Shown here piece by piece: positions 1 through 9,119 of a DNA stretch of 64,000 nucleotides. Made by a program: the position numbers and the translations under genes. The notes below the pieces were generated by a model. That model made no database searches. It worked only from the letters and a program-made list of their open reading frames with translations, and was not told where the DNA came from. The stretch is taken from positions 1 to 64,000 of the forward strand of contig CALAIL010000017.1 of NCBI GenBank assembly GCA_937923255.1, in the 5' to 3' direction. Origin of the DNA: an uncultured Propionivibrio sp. (GTDB lineage Bacteria > Pseudomonadota > Gammaproteobacteria > Burkholderiales > Rhodocyclaceae). Each line of letters starts with the position of its first letter. The stretch's first letter is position 1.

Positions 1-198
1 GCAAAGTCGAGCCGCTATGAGGCTTTCGGGGCACATTTATGAACCCCGCGTGGATAGGGTGTTTGCGGGCGGGTACTTCCAAAACCTGCATGGATGAAGG
101 CGCTCCGGGCAGGCGCCTCTGGAACCCTTATAAACAAAGGGCTAACGGGCAAGGCACCCATATTTGAGACAACCAAAATATAGCGGCTCGACTTTGCC
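1..198. repeat. Repeat element copy 1: inverted ends around degenerate ~40-bp units
   Basis: The stretch is bounded by an inverted repeat. It begins gcaaagtcgagccgctat (1-18) and ends tatagcggctcgactttgcc (179-198). Between these ends lie about four degenerate units of roughly 40 bp, recognisable by GAACCCCGCGTGGATAGGG near 41, GAACCCTTATAAACAAAGGG near 122, and a closing unit ending CAACCAAAATATAGCGG. The same order of unit types recurs in the copy at 27470-27711. It contains no plausible coding sequence. The left end may continue outside the window. Confidence 0.8.
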
Positions 199-445
199 GT
201 GTAAAAAATAGGCTGTTAACCCCTCAGCCCTTTGGGCAGCTCCCCTTTAAAAAAGCGAGCGAAGCAGTCATTATGTTTTTTGATGCGCTGAAGCCCTTGT
301 GTTTAAAGGGCTTCAGCACGATTTATGTTTTCTGACCTGTTTGCGCGGGGTTGCGGGGCGCTTCTGCCGGCGAGCGCGGCAGCAGCAGATTGAGCAATAC
401 GGCAAGGCCTGACCAACACAGCAACGCCGTATTCTGGCAAAGGAG
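199..445. repeat. Conserved companion segment of the repeat element, copy 1
   Basis: This non-coding stretch follows the inverted-repeat element and matches 27712-27957 almost base for base with scattered changes. It contains a short GCCC-TTT-GGGC hairpin (227-237) and a 12-bp perfect stem (287-298 paired with 306-317, loop gtgttta). A GC-rich part around 360-385 follows. It ends about 7 bp before the stop codon of the minus-strand hydrolase gene at 452. Function is unknown; terminator-like or REP-like roles are possible. Confidence 0.75.
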
Positions 446-451
446 GCCGCT

Positions 452-1351
452 TTAATCCCGCGTCAGGAAGGCTTCGATCGCTTGAGCGACGTGCTCCGGC
501 TGATCATGCTGGAGATTGTGTCCGGCCTCGGCAACCCGCACAAGGCGCACATCACGGAAACACTCGACACGCCGCTTGAATTCCGCCGGGTCGCTGCCGA
601 AACGCAGCATCGCGTAGCCATGATCGGCAATCACCAGCAACACCGGCGCGGCAATTCGTCGCCAGCTCGCCAGATTGTCCTCGGCGTGGTAAGGCAACGG
701 CGAGGGTACGCGATGCCAAGGATCGCAGGCCATTTCGATCCGGCCATCATCACGGCGATGGCCAAGATGCCGCGCCAGAAACTGTGCCCGCGCCCGGCTC
801 AGGCGTGGATTCATTTGCATGAAGCGGGCGGCGAATGCCTCGCTGTCGGCATACACGCTGCCCGCCGGTGTGCGGGCAAGATGGCGCAGCCATTTGCCGA
901 TCAGCACCGGCGCATCATTGACCGCCGGTTTTAAGCCGAGAAAATCAAGCATGACCAGCTGCGCAACGCGCCCCGGACAAGCACCGGCATAAATTGCCGC
1001 AATGTTTGCACCCATGCTGTGGCCGACCAGCCGCGCCGGACGTTCGGGCGAATAGTAGGCAAGAATTTCGTGCAGGTCGGCGTAGTAATCGGAAAACCAG
1101 TACGGACGCAAGAGCCATTCCGAATCGCCGTAGCCGCGCCAGTCCGGCGCGATGACATGCCAGTCGGACAGCAGCGCATCGACGACGAACTGGAAGGTCG
1201 GCGAGGCATCCATCCAGCCATGCAGGAAAAAGACGACAGGCGCATCCTGCCCTGTGTGCCCCTCCCGCCCGGCCGGAACACGCCAATGCCGGATGTTGTG
1301 GCGCACGCCGCGGATAACAATCTGCTCGGTAGTCGAAGGCCGGTGCGTCAT
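452..1351 (-). CDS. Alpha/beta hydrolase
   Basis: A 299-residue alpha/beta-hydrolase-fold protein of unknown substrate, probably cytoplasmic since no signal peptide is seen. An HGW oxyanion-hole motif is at 44-46 and the nucleophile elbow GHSMG at 110-114 (Ser112). The likely acid is Asp243 in IADHG, and the catalytic His278 lies in EAGHN. Length is normal for single-domain esterases, epoxide-hydrolase-like or haloalkane-dehalogenase-like enzymes. The ATG at 1351 is preceded by AAGGACTGAC, a usable Shine-Dalgarno. It starts 2 bp from the end of the broken pncB frame, so it may once have been co-transcribed with it. The specific reaction cannot be read from sequence. Confidence 0.85.
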   Translation of the reverse strand: MTHRPSTTEQIVIRGVRHNIRHWRVPAGREGHTGQDAPVVFFLHGWMDASPTFQFVVDALLSDWHVIAPDWRGYGDSEWLLRPYWFSDYYADLHEILAYYSPERPARLVGHSMGANIAAIYAGACPGRVAQLVMLDFLGLKPAVNDAPVLIGKWLRHLARTPAGSVYADSEAFAARFMQMNPRLSRARAQFLARHLGHRRDDGRIEMACDPWHRVPSPLPYHAEDNLASWRRIAAPVLLVIADHGYAMLRFGSDPAEFKRRVECFRDVRLVRVAEAGHNLQHDQPEHVAQAIEAFLTRD

Positions 1352-1352
1352 G

Positions 1353-1859
1353 TCAGTCCTTTATGCATTCTCCGTGCCCCGTCTGCCCATGCACGCCGCC
1401 GGCGTAAAAACGGGTGCCGGCGAATGGACAAGATGGAGGAGCTGGGCGACGAAGTTGACAAGTTCGCCCGCCTTGATTTTGCCCACGCGGTCTTTGGTCA
1501 CGCCGGCGGCGGTAGCCCTCGGCCACATCGGGCTGCGACTGAGTGTTGCGAAAGTACATCTCGTTGATGATGGCCAGACTTACGTATTTTTCGTTGAGCT
1601 TGAACAGGCCCAGAAAATCCACAAAGTCGCTCTTGATGAAGCGCAGCGCGCGTAAGTAGCCCAGCTCTTCTTCGCTGAAGCGCAGCTTACACAAATGGCG
1701 GATTTCCTCGCGGGTTTCTTCCACATACGGCGCCAGCTGCACGCCGGAGTTGCGGCACTTGAACTTGTACTCCACTTGCGCACTAGGGAACTGGTGCAGC
1801 ACCACCTGCATCATGGTGAATTTGTACAGATCGGTATCGAGCAGGCTGTGGATGATCAT
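1353..1859 (-). pseudogene. pncB: Broken pncB (nicotinate phosphoribosyltransferase) fused to an alaS fragment
   Basis: The first ~90 residues of this 168-codon frame are a clear PncB N-terminus ([33 protein letters not shown]). PncB normally has about 400 residues and makes nicotinate mononucleotide in NAD salvage. After LNEKYVS the frame jumps to [13 protein letters not shown], which in PncB lies roughly 25-35 residues further on, so there is an internal deletion. The match ends near 1515, and at 1441-1510 the DNA becomes a 70-bp piece of the alaS 3' end, read here in a different frame. The catalytic core and C-terminus of PncB are absent. I call it a chimeric pseudogene; a short expressed product cannot be excluded. 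Confidence 0.85.
1441..1510 (-). repeat. 70-bp duplicated fragment of the alaS 3' end
   Basis: This stretch matches 6102-6171 inside alaS at 67 of 70 positions by eye (differences at three sites) and in the same orientation. In alaS it encodes the segment [19 protein letters not shown] of the C-terminal domain. With its source it brackets the pncB remnant and the TrlF/AlbA_2 cassette as direct repeats. Confidence 0.9.
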
Positions 1860-2163
1860 GGCGGAGTAGCCGATGGGGTGCTAACACACAAACGATTTTT
1901 GTTATCCGTGCTGTTTTTTACTTTGCCGCGCGCGCAATGATTTGTGTAGCAGTCTAATCAGCAGCCTGACCTGTGCATCTGCTCTGTCACACCCCAACCA
2001 AGCACAGGGGCTGTTCCTGTCGCTTTCATCAGCTGGTTTTTGTATTCGCATTCTTATCAAATGCAAGACGCGAAAGTTCTAGTTTAAAAGACACACTCCT
2101 CCACCTCCTCAAATAGTGTCATTTCACAGCAACGGCCATTTAATTAGCCGCCAATGATGCAAC
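1860..2163. other. Intergenic region downstream of the accessory cassette
   Basis: About 300 bp between the pncB remnant and the AlbA_2 gene, more AT-rich than its surroundings. I see no convincing ORF, RNA gene, terminator hairpin or recognisable attachment site. It may be the non-coding end of the inserted cassette. Confidence 0.5.
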
Positions 2164-3318
2164 TTACCTTTGCGATCGAATAACAACAGCCTTGAATAAA
2201 TTACTGTCCCGGTCATCAATCAGGTCAATCTGCGGCCAAGCCTGCAAAGCTCGTCGCACACCACTACCTAGCCCACGATAGGGAAGAAGCTTTGCCGCAA
2301 AAGAAGCAAGGATGGGATTGCGCATGTTGGAGTTGCCAGCCTTGATGTTTTCGATGGTCAGGTTGTTAGGCAAGTGGCCGGGACTGATGATCTCGACACG
2401 ATTGACAAAAACCAACACCCTCACCGGCGCATTGATGAAGTAGTAGCGGTGAATAAGCGCATTAACAAGAAGCTCTTCCCAGACAATACGAGGAATTTCG
2501 GGCTGCCCCTGAGAGTTGAAGCCCTGATCACCCTGGGTAGCGCGAGTATTGGCGACGATGAAGCCCAGCGTCTGCTGGAACACATCGGCCAGCTTGCCGC
2601 TGATGTCGCGACTGTCGATGTAGCGCTGGTCTTCGATCTCGTTACCGACAAAGGCCACAGCCTTGACGATGAAGGCAGGCAGCGCAAACTGCGGCGCTTT
2701 GGCAAACAGCAAGCTACCCGCCACATTGAGCTGCCCCTGGTTCATCAGGTTCATATTGGTCAGTAACTGCGGCAACGGCTGGTCATGCTGAGCGAGCGAC
2801 ACGCCGAACTGCCGCTGGAAAAATGCTTCGAAATAGGGCATATCCACATCTCCCGCGCTCAAGCTCTCCACGGGTGTTTCATCGGCATGCACCAAACCCG
2901 CCTGCTGAAACAGACGCTGGATTTCCTCACGCGAGGTGGCTCGGCGCTTGTCCGAGCCGTTTTTCACCCAGATGGCACCGTTCTTGTCCATGTAGGGCTT
3001 ACTGACACCTTCAGCAATGGTAACCACCATCACAGTGCCATTGGGATGCGCAACATTCTCCGTAAGCGGATTTACAGCAGGCCGTACATTTTGTGAAGCA
3101 CTGTTTGAAATGAGCTGGTTCAGACGATCAATGTCTACGGTAGACAGCCCCAGTACCGAGCCATCGTTGCGCACACCAATGAAAATCTGGCCGCCGATGG
3201 TATTACTGAAAGCCACGATCTCCGCAGCCAGCGAATCGGCATTGGTGAAGTTCTCCTTGAACTGATGGCGGCTGTCTTCGCCACGGCTTAAGCACTCGAT
3301 CAAATCTGTGACTTCCAT
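2164..3318 (-). CDS. AlbA_2 (Schlafen-like) protein with HATPase-like C-terminus
   Basis: A 384-residue protein of the 'ATP-binding protein / putative DNA-binding domain' group. Residues ~10-135 form an AlbA_2 (Schlafen-type) domain: FKENF at 20-24, EIVAFSNTIGGQIFIGV from 33, and GSDKRRATSREEI at 121-133. The C-terminal half carries the HATPase_c_4 pattern: EELLVNALIHRYY at 281-293, EIISPGHLP from 309, NPILA and RGLGSGVRRAL at 348-358. In other proteins these domains bind nucleic acid and occur in regulators and defence or toxin modules. The ATG at 3318 overlaps the upstream TrlF-like gene by 19 bp, so the two are almost certainly one operon. Its role here is inferred only from that partner. 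Confidence 0.85.
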   Translation of the reverse strand: MEVTDLIECLSRGEDSRHQFKENFTNADSLAAEIVAFSNTIGGQIFIGVRNDGSVLGLSTVDIDRLNQLISNSASQNVRPAVNPLTENVAHPNGTVMVVTIAEGVSKPYMDKNGAIWVKNGSDKRRATSREEIQRLFQQAGLVHADETPVESLSAGDVDMPYFEAFFQRQFGVSLAQHDQPLPQLLTNMNLMNQGQLNVAGSLLFAKAPQFALPAFIVKAVAFVGNEIEDQRYIDSRDISGKLADVFQQTLGFIVANTRATQGDQGFNSQGQPEIPRIVWEELLVNALIHRYYFINAPVRVLVFVNRVEIISPGHLPNNLTIENIKAGNSNMRNPILASFAAKLLPYRGLGSGVRRALQAWPQIDLIDDRDSNLFKAVVIRSQR

Positions 3319-5960
3319 AGGTTGTAAACCTCTTTACGCCGGTTGAAGGCTTCCTGGCCTCCTTCCATGATGTTGATGATGGCATCCTGCACTGGGCGGG
3401 CGTCAATGCTGCCGCTTTGTACGACAACTTTCTCATCCTGATAGCGACAGGCGTGGACTTGCTCCGCATCTCCCAGTACCGGGAAATTGGCGTTGTGGGT
3501 GGCGAAGATGAATTGAGTGTGAGGCTTCATCTCACGCAGCAGCTTGATCACATCGTCGTAGATAGTCTGGTTGTCCAGATCGTCTTCCGGCTGGTCGATG
3601 ATGATCACATCGTTCTGGCGCTGGCTAAGCACGTACAACAGCAGCGCTGAAGCACGCTGCCCGAGCGAGTGATGCTGCAATTCCTTGCCGCGATAGCGGA
3701 TAACGAAACGGTTGGGCACCTGCCAAGTGACGAACTCGACTAAGTTCTGCATGAAGGTCTTTTCGAAAACCTGCGGCGTGCTACCCGCTTTGGTCAACGC
3801 CTCTGGCAAAGCTCGCAACAGGCCACCAAAGTCGGCGTAATCCTGCATGACAGCTCGCAGGGTAGTCTCTCGGATATTGCTGCCCTTAAAAAGCTGTTGC
3901 ATAAAATCGATGGCGGCTTCCTTGTCGCCCTTGAAGTCGGCCTCGATCTGCAACGCGCTGTGGTTTGCATTGACGCGATCCAACTCGACCTTGATGGTGT
4001 TGAACTCGCGCAGCCAAAGCTCGTTGAGCTTATCGACTTCGGCAAGCAGTGCGTCACGGATGCTGCTTTGCTGGTTTTCCTGCTTGGCCAGTGCCTCCAG
4101 CATTTGCTCGGCCTTGGTTTTGCGCTGCTGCTGGGTCAGGAAGTCGTCCGGCTGGATGGCTGTCATGCCGGTCTGCTTGAGCTCCTGAGCCAGTTGCCGC
4201 TCGACCTGGGCGAACTCTTCCTGAAGACTTAGGCGCGCGCTGTCGAATTCACCTTGTTTAGCTTGCAGACGGGCGGAAATCGCGCGGGCCTCCTGCTCGA
4301 TTTGCTTGAGTTGATCGACCTTGGCAATGAGGTTGGCAAACTCGACGTAGTAAGCCGTAAAGAAGTCCTTGTTCTGCTTGGACACGTAGCTCATAGCGTT
4401 ACGCAACTCATCCTCATGCTCGGCGATCAATTGGCCTATTGCAAGCACGAAATTGTCTGCCCGCTCATTCACGCGTTTCAGCGCAGCCGCGTCCTGCTGG
4501 AAGCCAAGACGCTTCTGAAGCTTGTCGGCAACGCCGTACTCTTCGAACTTCTTCAGCCGAAAATTGGCATCGGTGAGCTGGGATTCGTAATCGCGCTTGA
4601 GTTCGGCGGTATTGCTGAGTTTGAGCCAGCGCTGCGCCGCATCGCGCACATGCTGGCGTTGGGTTTCGATTTCACCCCGCAGCACGCGCAGTTTTTCGCC
4701 CACCAGTTTCTCGACCAAATCGGTTTCAAAGCCTTCGCCAGTACTGGAAAGATCTTTCTGCCCGAAGTAGATCGGGCGGCGCAGCACGGTTTCACGAATA
4801 GACACGCCGGGCTGCAACTTACCGTCCAAGTAGACGTTCGGCGCCTCTCGGAAGATGCGTGAGATGCTGAATTCCTGTCCGTATAAATCGCAAGCCGTCA
4901 GCGTCACCTTGCCACCGCTCCCCAGAGTGTGGCGGATCAGCTCATCCTTGTATCTAGTATCCTGCGCCTTCTCGCCACGGGGAATGTCGAGGGCATAGCG
5001 CACCGCCTCCAGAATGGATGATTTGCCGCTGCCCCTGATGCCGATCAGCGTGTTCAGTTCAGGGGAGAAATGCAATGTTTGCCCATCGAGGATGCCTCCG
5101 TCAAAGTGAATACTGCGGATGTGCGACGCCTGATGTTTGGGCGGCTCTGTAGCAACCCTCGAGTCAGGATCGCTCAAGGCAAACTTGACTGCCTCGAAAG
5201 ACAGTTCTCCCAGCTTAAGGTAACAGGCTTTACCTTGGCCAATTTCATCGATGCGCTTGGGGTCGCTGCCCTCCAGCTCTGCCGGGTACCAGCTCTGCAA
5301 CCAGCTTTGAATCTTGGTGCGACAAGGTTTGTTTTTGCCTGCACCATCGTGCGTGCGTACCTTCTGAAAGCCGAGCGTGCGACGGCGGAATAATTCGTTC
5401 TGACCCAGTTCGGCAAGACGTCCCCCATCCAGCTCGCCCCAAAGTCCGCTTGGCGCTTCGACATGGGCAAAGACAAGGAAGAAGTCGCGGTGGTAGCTTT
5501 CCAACTCCTCAATGGCGTTCACCAGCGACAGCGAAGATCGACCATTTTCCTGCTCGTACTGGGCGGGGACTTTTCCTTTGAACGCGACGCTCAAGAAGGG
5601 ATTGATATGGTCATGACCATCGGCCAACCAGTCGTCGGAAAAGACAATCAAAGTATGAATGCCATTGGCTCCGTCATTGACCGACAGCTCGACGCCAGGC
5701 AACAACGCAATGCCCTTCTTCTGGGCCGTCTTGCGCAGCGCCTTGAATTCCTCGAAGTCGAACTTGTTGTGATTGGTGATGATGCCAAGGCGAATGCCCG
5801 CTTGCTCCAACGCATCCACATAGTTGCTGTTGTAAAAGTTGTCATCGCCTGTGTATTTGAACTCGCGATCCGCGCGGGTATGCAGATGAAAGTCTGCTCG
5901 AATCCACTGTGCCCCTTGTTCAAAGACGGTTTGTTTGCTTTGATTGGACTTTGTTGCCAT
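3300..5960 (-). CDS. TrlF/Ppl-type PHP-domain SMC-like ATPase
   Basis: An 886-residue protein in three parts. Residues ~18-270 form a PHP phosphoesterase-like domain with metal-ligand motifs DFHLHT (23-28), NHN (63-65), PGVELS (88-93) and a His at 166. Residues ~300-400 open an ABC/SMC-type ATPase with Walker A GIRGSGKSS (307-315). A coiled-coil-rich region spans ~420-700. The ATPase then closes with signature SLGQR (765-769), Walker B with DQPEDDLDN (789-797) and an H-loop histidine at 822. This matches the 'TrlF family AAA-like ATPase' and, in architecture, the Ppl antiphage gene described by Gao and co-workers in 2020. It is first in a two-gene operon with the AlbA_2 protein. Antiphage activity is inference. 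Confidence 0.88.
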   Translation of the reverse strand: MATKSNQSKQTVFEQGAQWIRADFHLHTRADREFKYTGDDNFYNSNYVDALEQAGIRLGIITNHNKFDFEEFKALRKTAQKKGIALLPGVELSVNDGANGIHTLIVFSDDWLADGHDHINPFLSVAFKGKVPAQYEQENGRSSLSLVNAIEELESYHRDFFLVFAHVEAPSGLWGELDGGRLAELGQNELFRRRTLGFQKVRTHDGAGKNKPCRTKIQSWLQSWYPAELEGSDPKRIDEIGQGKACYLKLGELSFEAVKFALSDPDSRVATEPPKHQASHIRSIHFDGGILDGQTLHFSPELNTLIGIRGSGKSSILEAVRYALDIPRGEKAQDTRYKDELIRHTLGSGGKVTLTACDLYGQEFSISRIFREAPNVYLDGKLQPGVSIRETVLRRPIYFGQKDLSSTGEGFETDLVEKLVGEKLRVLRGEIETQRQHVRDAAQRWLKLSNTAELKRDYESQLTDANFRLKKFEEYGVADKLQKRLGFQQDAAALKRVNERADNFVLAIGQLIAEHEDELRNAMSYVSKQNKDFFTAYYVEFANLIAKVDQLKQIEQEARAISARLQAKQGEFDSARLSLQEEFAQVERQLAQELKQTGMTAIQPDDFLTQQQRKTKAEQMLEALAKQENQQSSIRDALLAEVDKLNELWLREFNTIKVELDRVNANHSALQIEADFKGDKEAAIDFMQQLFKGSNIRETTLRAVMQDYADFGGLLRALPEALTKAGSTPQVFEKTFMQNLVEFVTWQVPNRFVIRYRGKELQHHSLGQRASALLLYVLSQRQNDVIIIDQPEDDLDNQTIYDDVIKLLREMKPHTQFIFATHNANFPVLGDAEQVHACRYQDEKVVVQSGSIDARPVQDAIINIMEGGQEAFNRRKEVYNLWKSQI

Positions 5961-5982
5961 GCTGCACGTCCTTTCGCTGGCG

Positions 5983-8877
5983 TTAACTCAATTGCTCCGC
6001 CACCCAGCCCTGCACGCTGTGTAGTGCGGCAGGCAGTTTGCTGGCATCGCTGCCGCCGGCCATGGCCATATCGGGCTTGCCGCCGCCTTTGCCGCCGACC
6101 TGCTGGGCGACGAAGTTGACGAGTTCGCCGGCTTTGATTTTGCCCACGCGGTCTTTGGTCACGCCGGCGGCCAGTTGCACTTTGTCGCCCTCCACGGCGG
6201 CGAGCACGATGGCAGCGGTTTTAAGTTTGTCCTTGAGTTTGTCCAGCGTCTCGCGCAGGGTTTTGGCGTCGGCCCCGTCCAGCCGCGCGGTCAGTACGTT
6301 GACGCCGCCAACATCGACGGCCAGGGCGGCAAGTTCGTCGCCTTGCGAGGCGGCCAGCTTGCCCTTGAGCATGGCAATTTCTTTTTCCAGCGCCCTGACA
6401 TGGTCAAGCGTTTGCTGCAGGCGGCCTTCCAGATCGGCGGCAGGCGTATGCAGGGCGGCGGCGGCGGCCTGCACGGTGCCTTCGGTCGCCTGCGCCCAGT
6501 GCAAGGCATTGAGGCCGGTGATGGCTTCCACGCGGCGAATGCCGGCAGCGACGCCGGATTCGGCCACAATCTTGAACAGACCGATATCGCCCGTGCGCGC
6601 CACATGCGTGCCGCCGCACAATTCGCGGCTATCGCCAATATCGAGCACGCGCACGGTCTCGCCGTATTTTTCGCCAAAGAGCATCATGGCGCCGGTTGTG
6701 CGGGCCTCATCGATAGTCATGAGGCGCGCCTGAGTGGCGGTATTGGCGAGGATTCCGGCATTTACGCGGCGTTCGACTTCAGCGATCTGCTGTGGCGTGA
6801 CGGGCGCGCCGTGCGTGAAGTCAAAACGGGTTTTATCCGCATCGACCAGCGAACCTTTTTGCTGCACATGATCGCCCAGCACTTCGCGCAGGGCCTTGTG
6901 CATGAGGTGGGTGACGCTGTGGTTGCGCATGGTGGCAGCGCGGCGCGCGGCATCGACCTGCGCCTGCACGGCATCGCCTACCTTGAGCACGCCCTGTGTG
7001 AGCACACCGTGATGGCCGTGCACGCCGGCCTTGATTTTTTGCGTGTCGGCCACTTCAAACATCACGCCGGGGGCGGTGAGCCGGCCGGCATCGCCCACCT
7101 GGCCGCCGCTTTCGGCGTAGAAAGGCGTGGTGTCGAGCACGACCACGCCGGCCTGCCCCGCTTTCAGTTCGTCTGTGCTGGCGCCATCAGCGTACAGCGC
7201 AACGACGCGGCAAGCGTCGTGGGCCATTTCCTCATAGCCGGTAAAAACGCCCGCCTCGCCTTCATATTCGAGCAGTTTATCCATCTTGAACTTGCCGGCG
7301 GCGCGGGCACGGGCGCGCTGAGATTGCATTTCGCGCTCAAAACCGTCTTTGTCCAGATCAATGCCCAGCTCACGCGCCATATCGGCGGTCAGGTCGTAGG
7401 GGAAGCCGTAGGTGTCGTATAGCTTGAAGATGTGCTCGCCGGGCATGATGAGCTTGCTGTTGGCGATGTTGGCTTCCAGATAGGTTTCAAGGGCAACGGC
7501 AAACGGGCGTTTATCTTCGGCTTTGGGCTGGTCGGCGTTATCCAAAACGTCTTTCAAATCGACGACCAGTTTTTCGTTAAGACGACCGGTTTCCCGCGTG
7601 GAGAGGACAACCTGCTTGCGCCCGGCTACGCTGCGTGAGACGGCAAAGAATTCAATACCATCTGCCGTTTTCAGTTTCAGCGGTTCTTCCATACCTTCGG
7701 CGGGCAGCAGGCTTTCGAGCTTCAGGAACTTCATACCCGCTAGCACTTTGTTAAACAACTCCATGCCGTTTTCCAGCGTTTCGCCAAAACGCACTTCTTC
7801 ATCGCGCAGCGCCTCCATGATGCGGGTTTGCTGCTCTTTCAGGTGCGAGTAGGCGCCGCCCATTTCCTGCACCAAATCAGGCACGAGTTTGTAGAAGAAG
7901 GGCTGCTTCTGCCCCAGCTTGTAACCGTGTCGGATGGCGCGGCGGATGATGCGGCGCAGCACGTAGCCGCGGCCTTCGTTGGAGGGAATGACGCCATCCG
8001 CAATCAGAAAGGCGCAAGCGCGGATGTGGTCGGCAATCACTTTCAGACTGGGCACGTCCTGGCTGTAGGGCACGCCGGTTTCGCGCGCGGCGGCCTGAAT
8101 CAGTTTTTGGAACAGGTCGATTTCGTAATTGCTGTGCACACCCTGCAAAATGGCGGCCACGCGCTCCAGCCCCATGCCAGTATCGACGCAGGGCGCGGGC
8201 AGTTTTGTGACACTACCGTCTTCGTGCATTTCGAACTGCATGAACACGTGGTTCCAGATTTCGATGAAGCGGTCGCCGTCTTCATCGGGGCTGCCGGGCG
8301 GGCCGCCGGGGATGTGCGGGCCGTGGTCGTAAAAGATTTCGCTGCACGGGCCGCAGGGGCCGGTGTCGGCCATCATCCAGAAGTTGTCGCTTTTGTATTT
8401 GCCGCCCTTGTTGTCGCCGATGCGAATCACGCGCTCGGGCGGCAGGCCGATGACTTTCGTCCAGATGTCGTAGGCCTCGTCGTCTTCGTAATAGACGGTG
8501 GCGAGCAGCTTTTCGGGCGGCAGGCCATACACCTGGGTGAGCAGCTCCCAGCCCCATTGCAGGCTTTCTTTCTTGAAGTAGTCGCCAAAGCTCCAGTTGC
8601 CCAGCATCTCGAAGAAAGTGTGGTGGCGCGCCGTGTAACCGACGCTTTCCAGGTCGTTGTGCTTACCGCCCGCGCGCAGGCAAGCCTGCACGCTGGTGGC
8701 GCGTTTGTAAGGGCGTTTGTCGGTGCCGAGAAACACGTCTTTGAACTGCACCATGCCACTGTTGGTGAACATGAGCGTGGGGTCGTTGGCGGGCACCAGC
8801 GAGCTGGAAGCGACAATCTGATGCCCTTTGGATTCAAAAAATTTAAGGAATTTTTCGCGGATTTCAGCGCTTTTCAT
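5983..8877 (-). CDS. alaS: Alanine--tRNA ligase
   Basis: Charges tRNA-Ala and edits mischarged Ser/Gly. The catalytic domain shows [37 protein letters not shown] and GMGLER. The editing domain has [11 protein letters not shown] and ELCGGTH, and the C-Ala domain ends in [12 protein letters not shown] start at the ATG at 8877 ([10 protein letters not shown]), 25 codons inside the longest frame, because family members begin there. The product is then 964 residues, about 90 longer than E. coli AlaS. The excess is one block at roughly residues 382-477 (7447-7734), between the tRNA-recognition helices and the conserved [10 protein letters not shown] segment. The 3' end is duplicated at 1441-1510. 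Confidence 0.97.
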   Translation of the reverse strand: MKSAEIREKFLKFFESKGHQIVASSSLVPANDPTLMFTNSGMVQFKDVFLGTDKRPYKRATSVQACLRAGGKHNDLESVGYTARHHTFFEMLGNWSFGDYFKKESLQWGWELLTQVYGLPPEKLLATVYYEDDEAYDIWTKVIGLPPERVIRIGDNKGGKYKSDNFWMMADTGPCGPCSEIFYDHGPHIPGGPPGSPDEDGDRFIEIWNHVFMQFEMHEDGSVTKLPAPCVDTGMGLERVAAILQGVHSNYEIDLFQKLIQAAARETGVPYSQDVPSLKVIADHIRACAFLIADGVIPSNEGRGYVLRRIIRRAIRHGYKLGQKQPFFYKLVPDLVQEMGGAYSHLKEQQTRIMEALRDEEVRFGETLENGMELFNKVLAGMKFLKLESLLPAEGMEEPLKLKTADGIEFFAVSRSVAGRKQVVLSTRETGRLNEKLVVDLKDVLDNADQPKAEDKRPFAVALETYLEANIANSKLIMPGEHIFKLYDTYGFPYDLTADMARELGIDLDKDGFEREMQSQRARARAAGKFKMDKLLEYEGEAGVFTGYEEMAHDACRVVALYADGASTDELKAGQAGVVVLDTTPFYAESGGQVGDAGRLTAPGVMFEVADTQKIKAGVHGHHGVLTQGVLKVGDAVQAQVDAARRAATMRNHSVTHLMHKALREVLGDHVQQKGSLVDADKTRFDFTHGAPVTPQQIAEVERRVNAGILANTATQARLMTIDEARTTGAMMLFGEKYGETVRVLDIGDSRELCGGTHVARTGDIGLFKIVAESGVAAGIRRVEAITGLNALHWAQATEGTVQAAAAALHTPAADLEGRLQQTLDHVRALEKEIAMLKGKLAASQGDELAALAVDVGGVNVLTARLDGADAKTLRETLDKLKDKLKTAAIVLAAVEGDKVQLAAGVTKDRVGKIKAGELVNFVAQQVGGKGGGKPDMAMAGGSDASKLPAALHSVQGWVAEQLS

Positions 8878-9041
8878 TGATTTTTTCCCGAGACGGAAGA
8901 AGGCGTTACGGAAGAAGCATAAGGGTTGCAGATGGGTTGCAGATTCTAACACTGCCGAATGGCTCCGCCCATGCCGCCCGCAGCGACGGCGCGCAGCAAC
9001 CGGGCAAAAAAAGGATTAGGTCACGCTGGCGCAGCACTAAC

Positions 9042-9069
9042 AAAAACCCCGCCTCACGGGCGGGGTTTT
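9042..9069 (-). terminator. Rho-independent terminator after the solute-binding protein gene
   Basis: A compact GC hairpin (CCCCGCC / GGCGGGG around a 4-nt loop) is flanked by A and T runs, so it could work in both directions. It sits about 50 bp past the stop of the minus-strand gene at 9120 and upstream of alaS, isolating the two. Confidence 0.85.
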
Positions 9070-9119
9070 CAACCCGGACGCAGCCACCAGCGAGGCGACC
9101 GGGCGAAGTAAAAGCGGGC

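Noticed and set aside
1860-2163. tRNA-type attachment site for the accessory cassette
   Set aside because: No tRNA gene or integrase is nearby. The only flanking duplication found is the alaS fragment.
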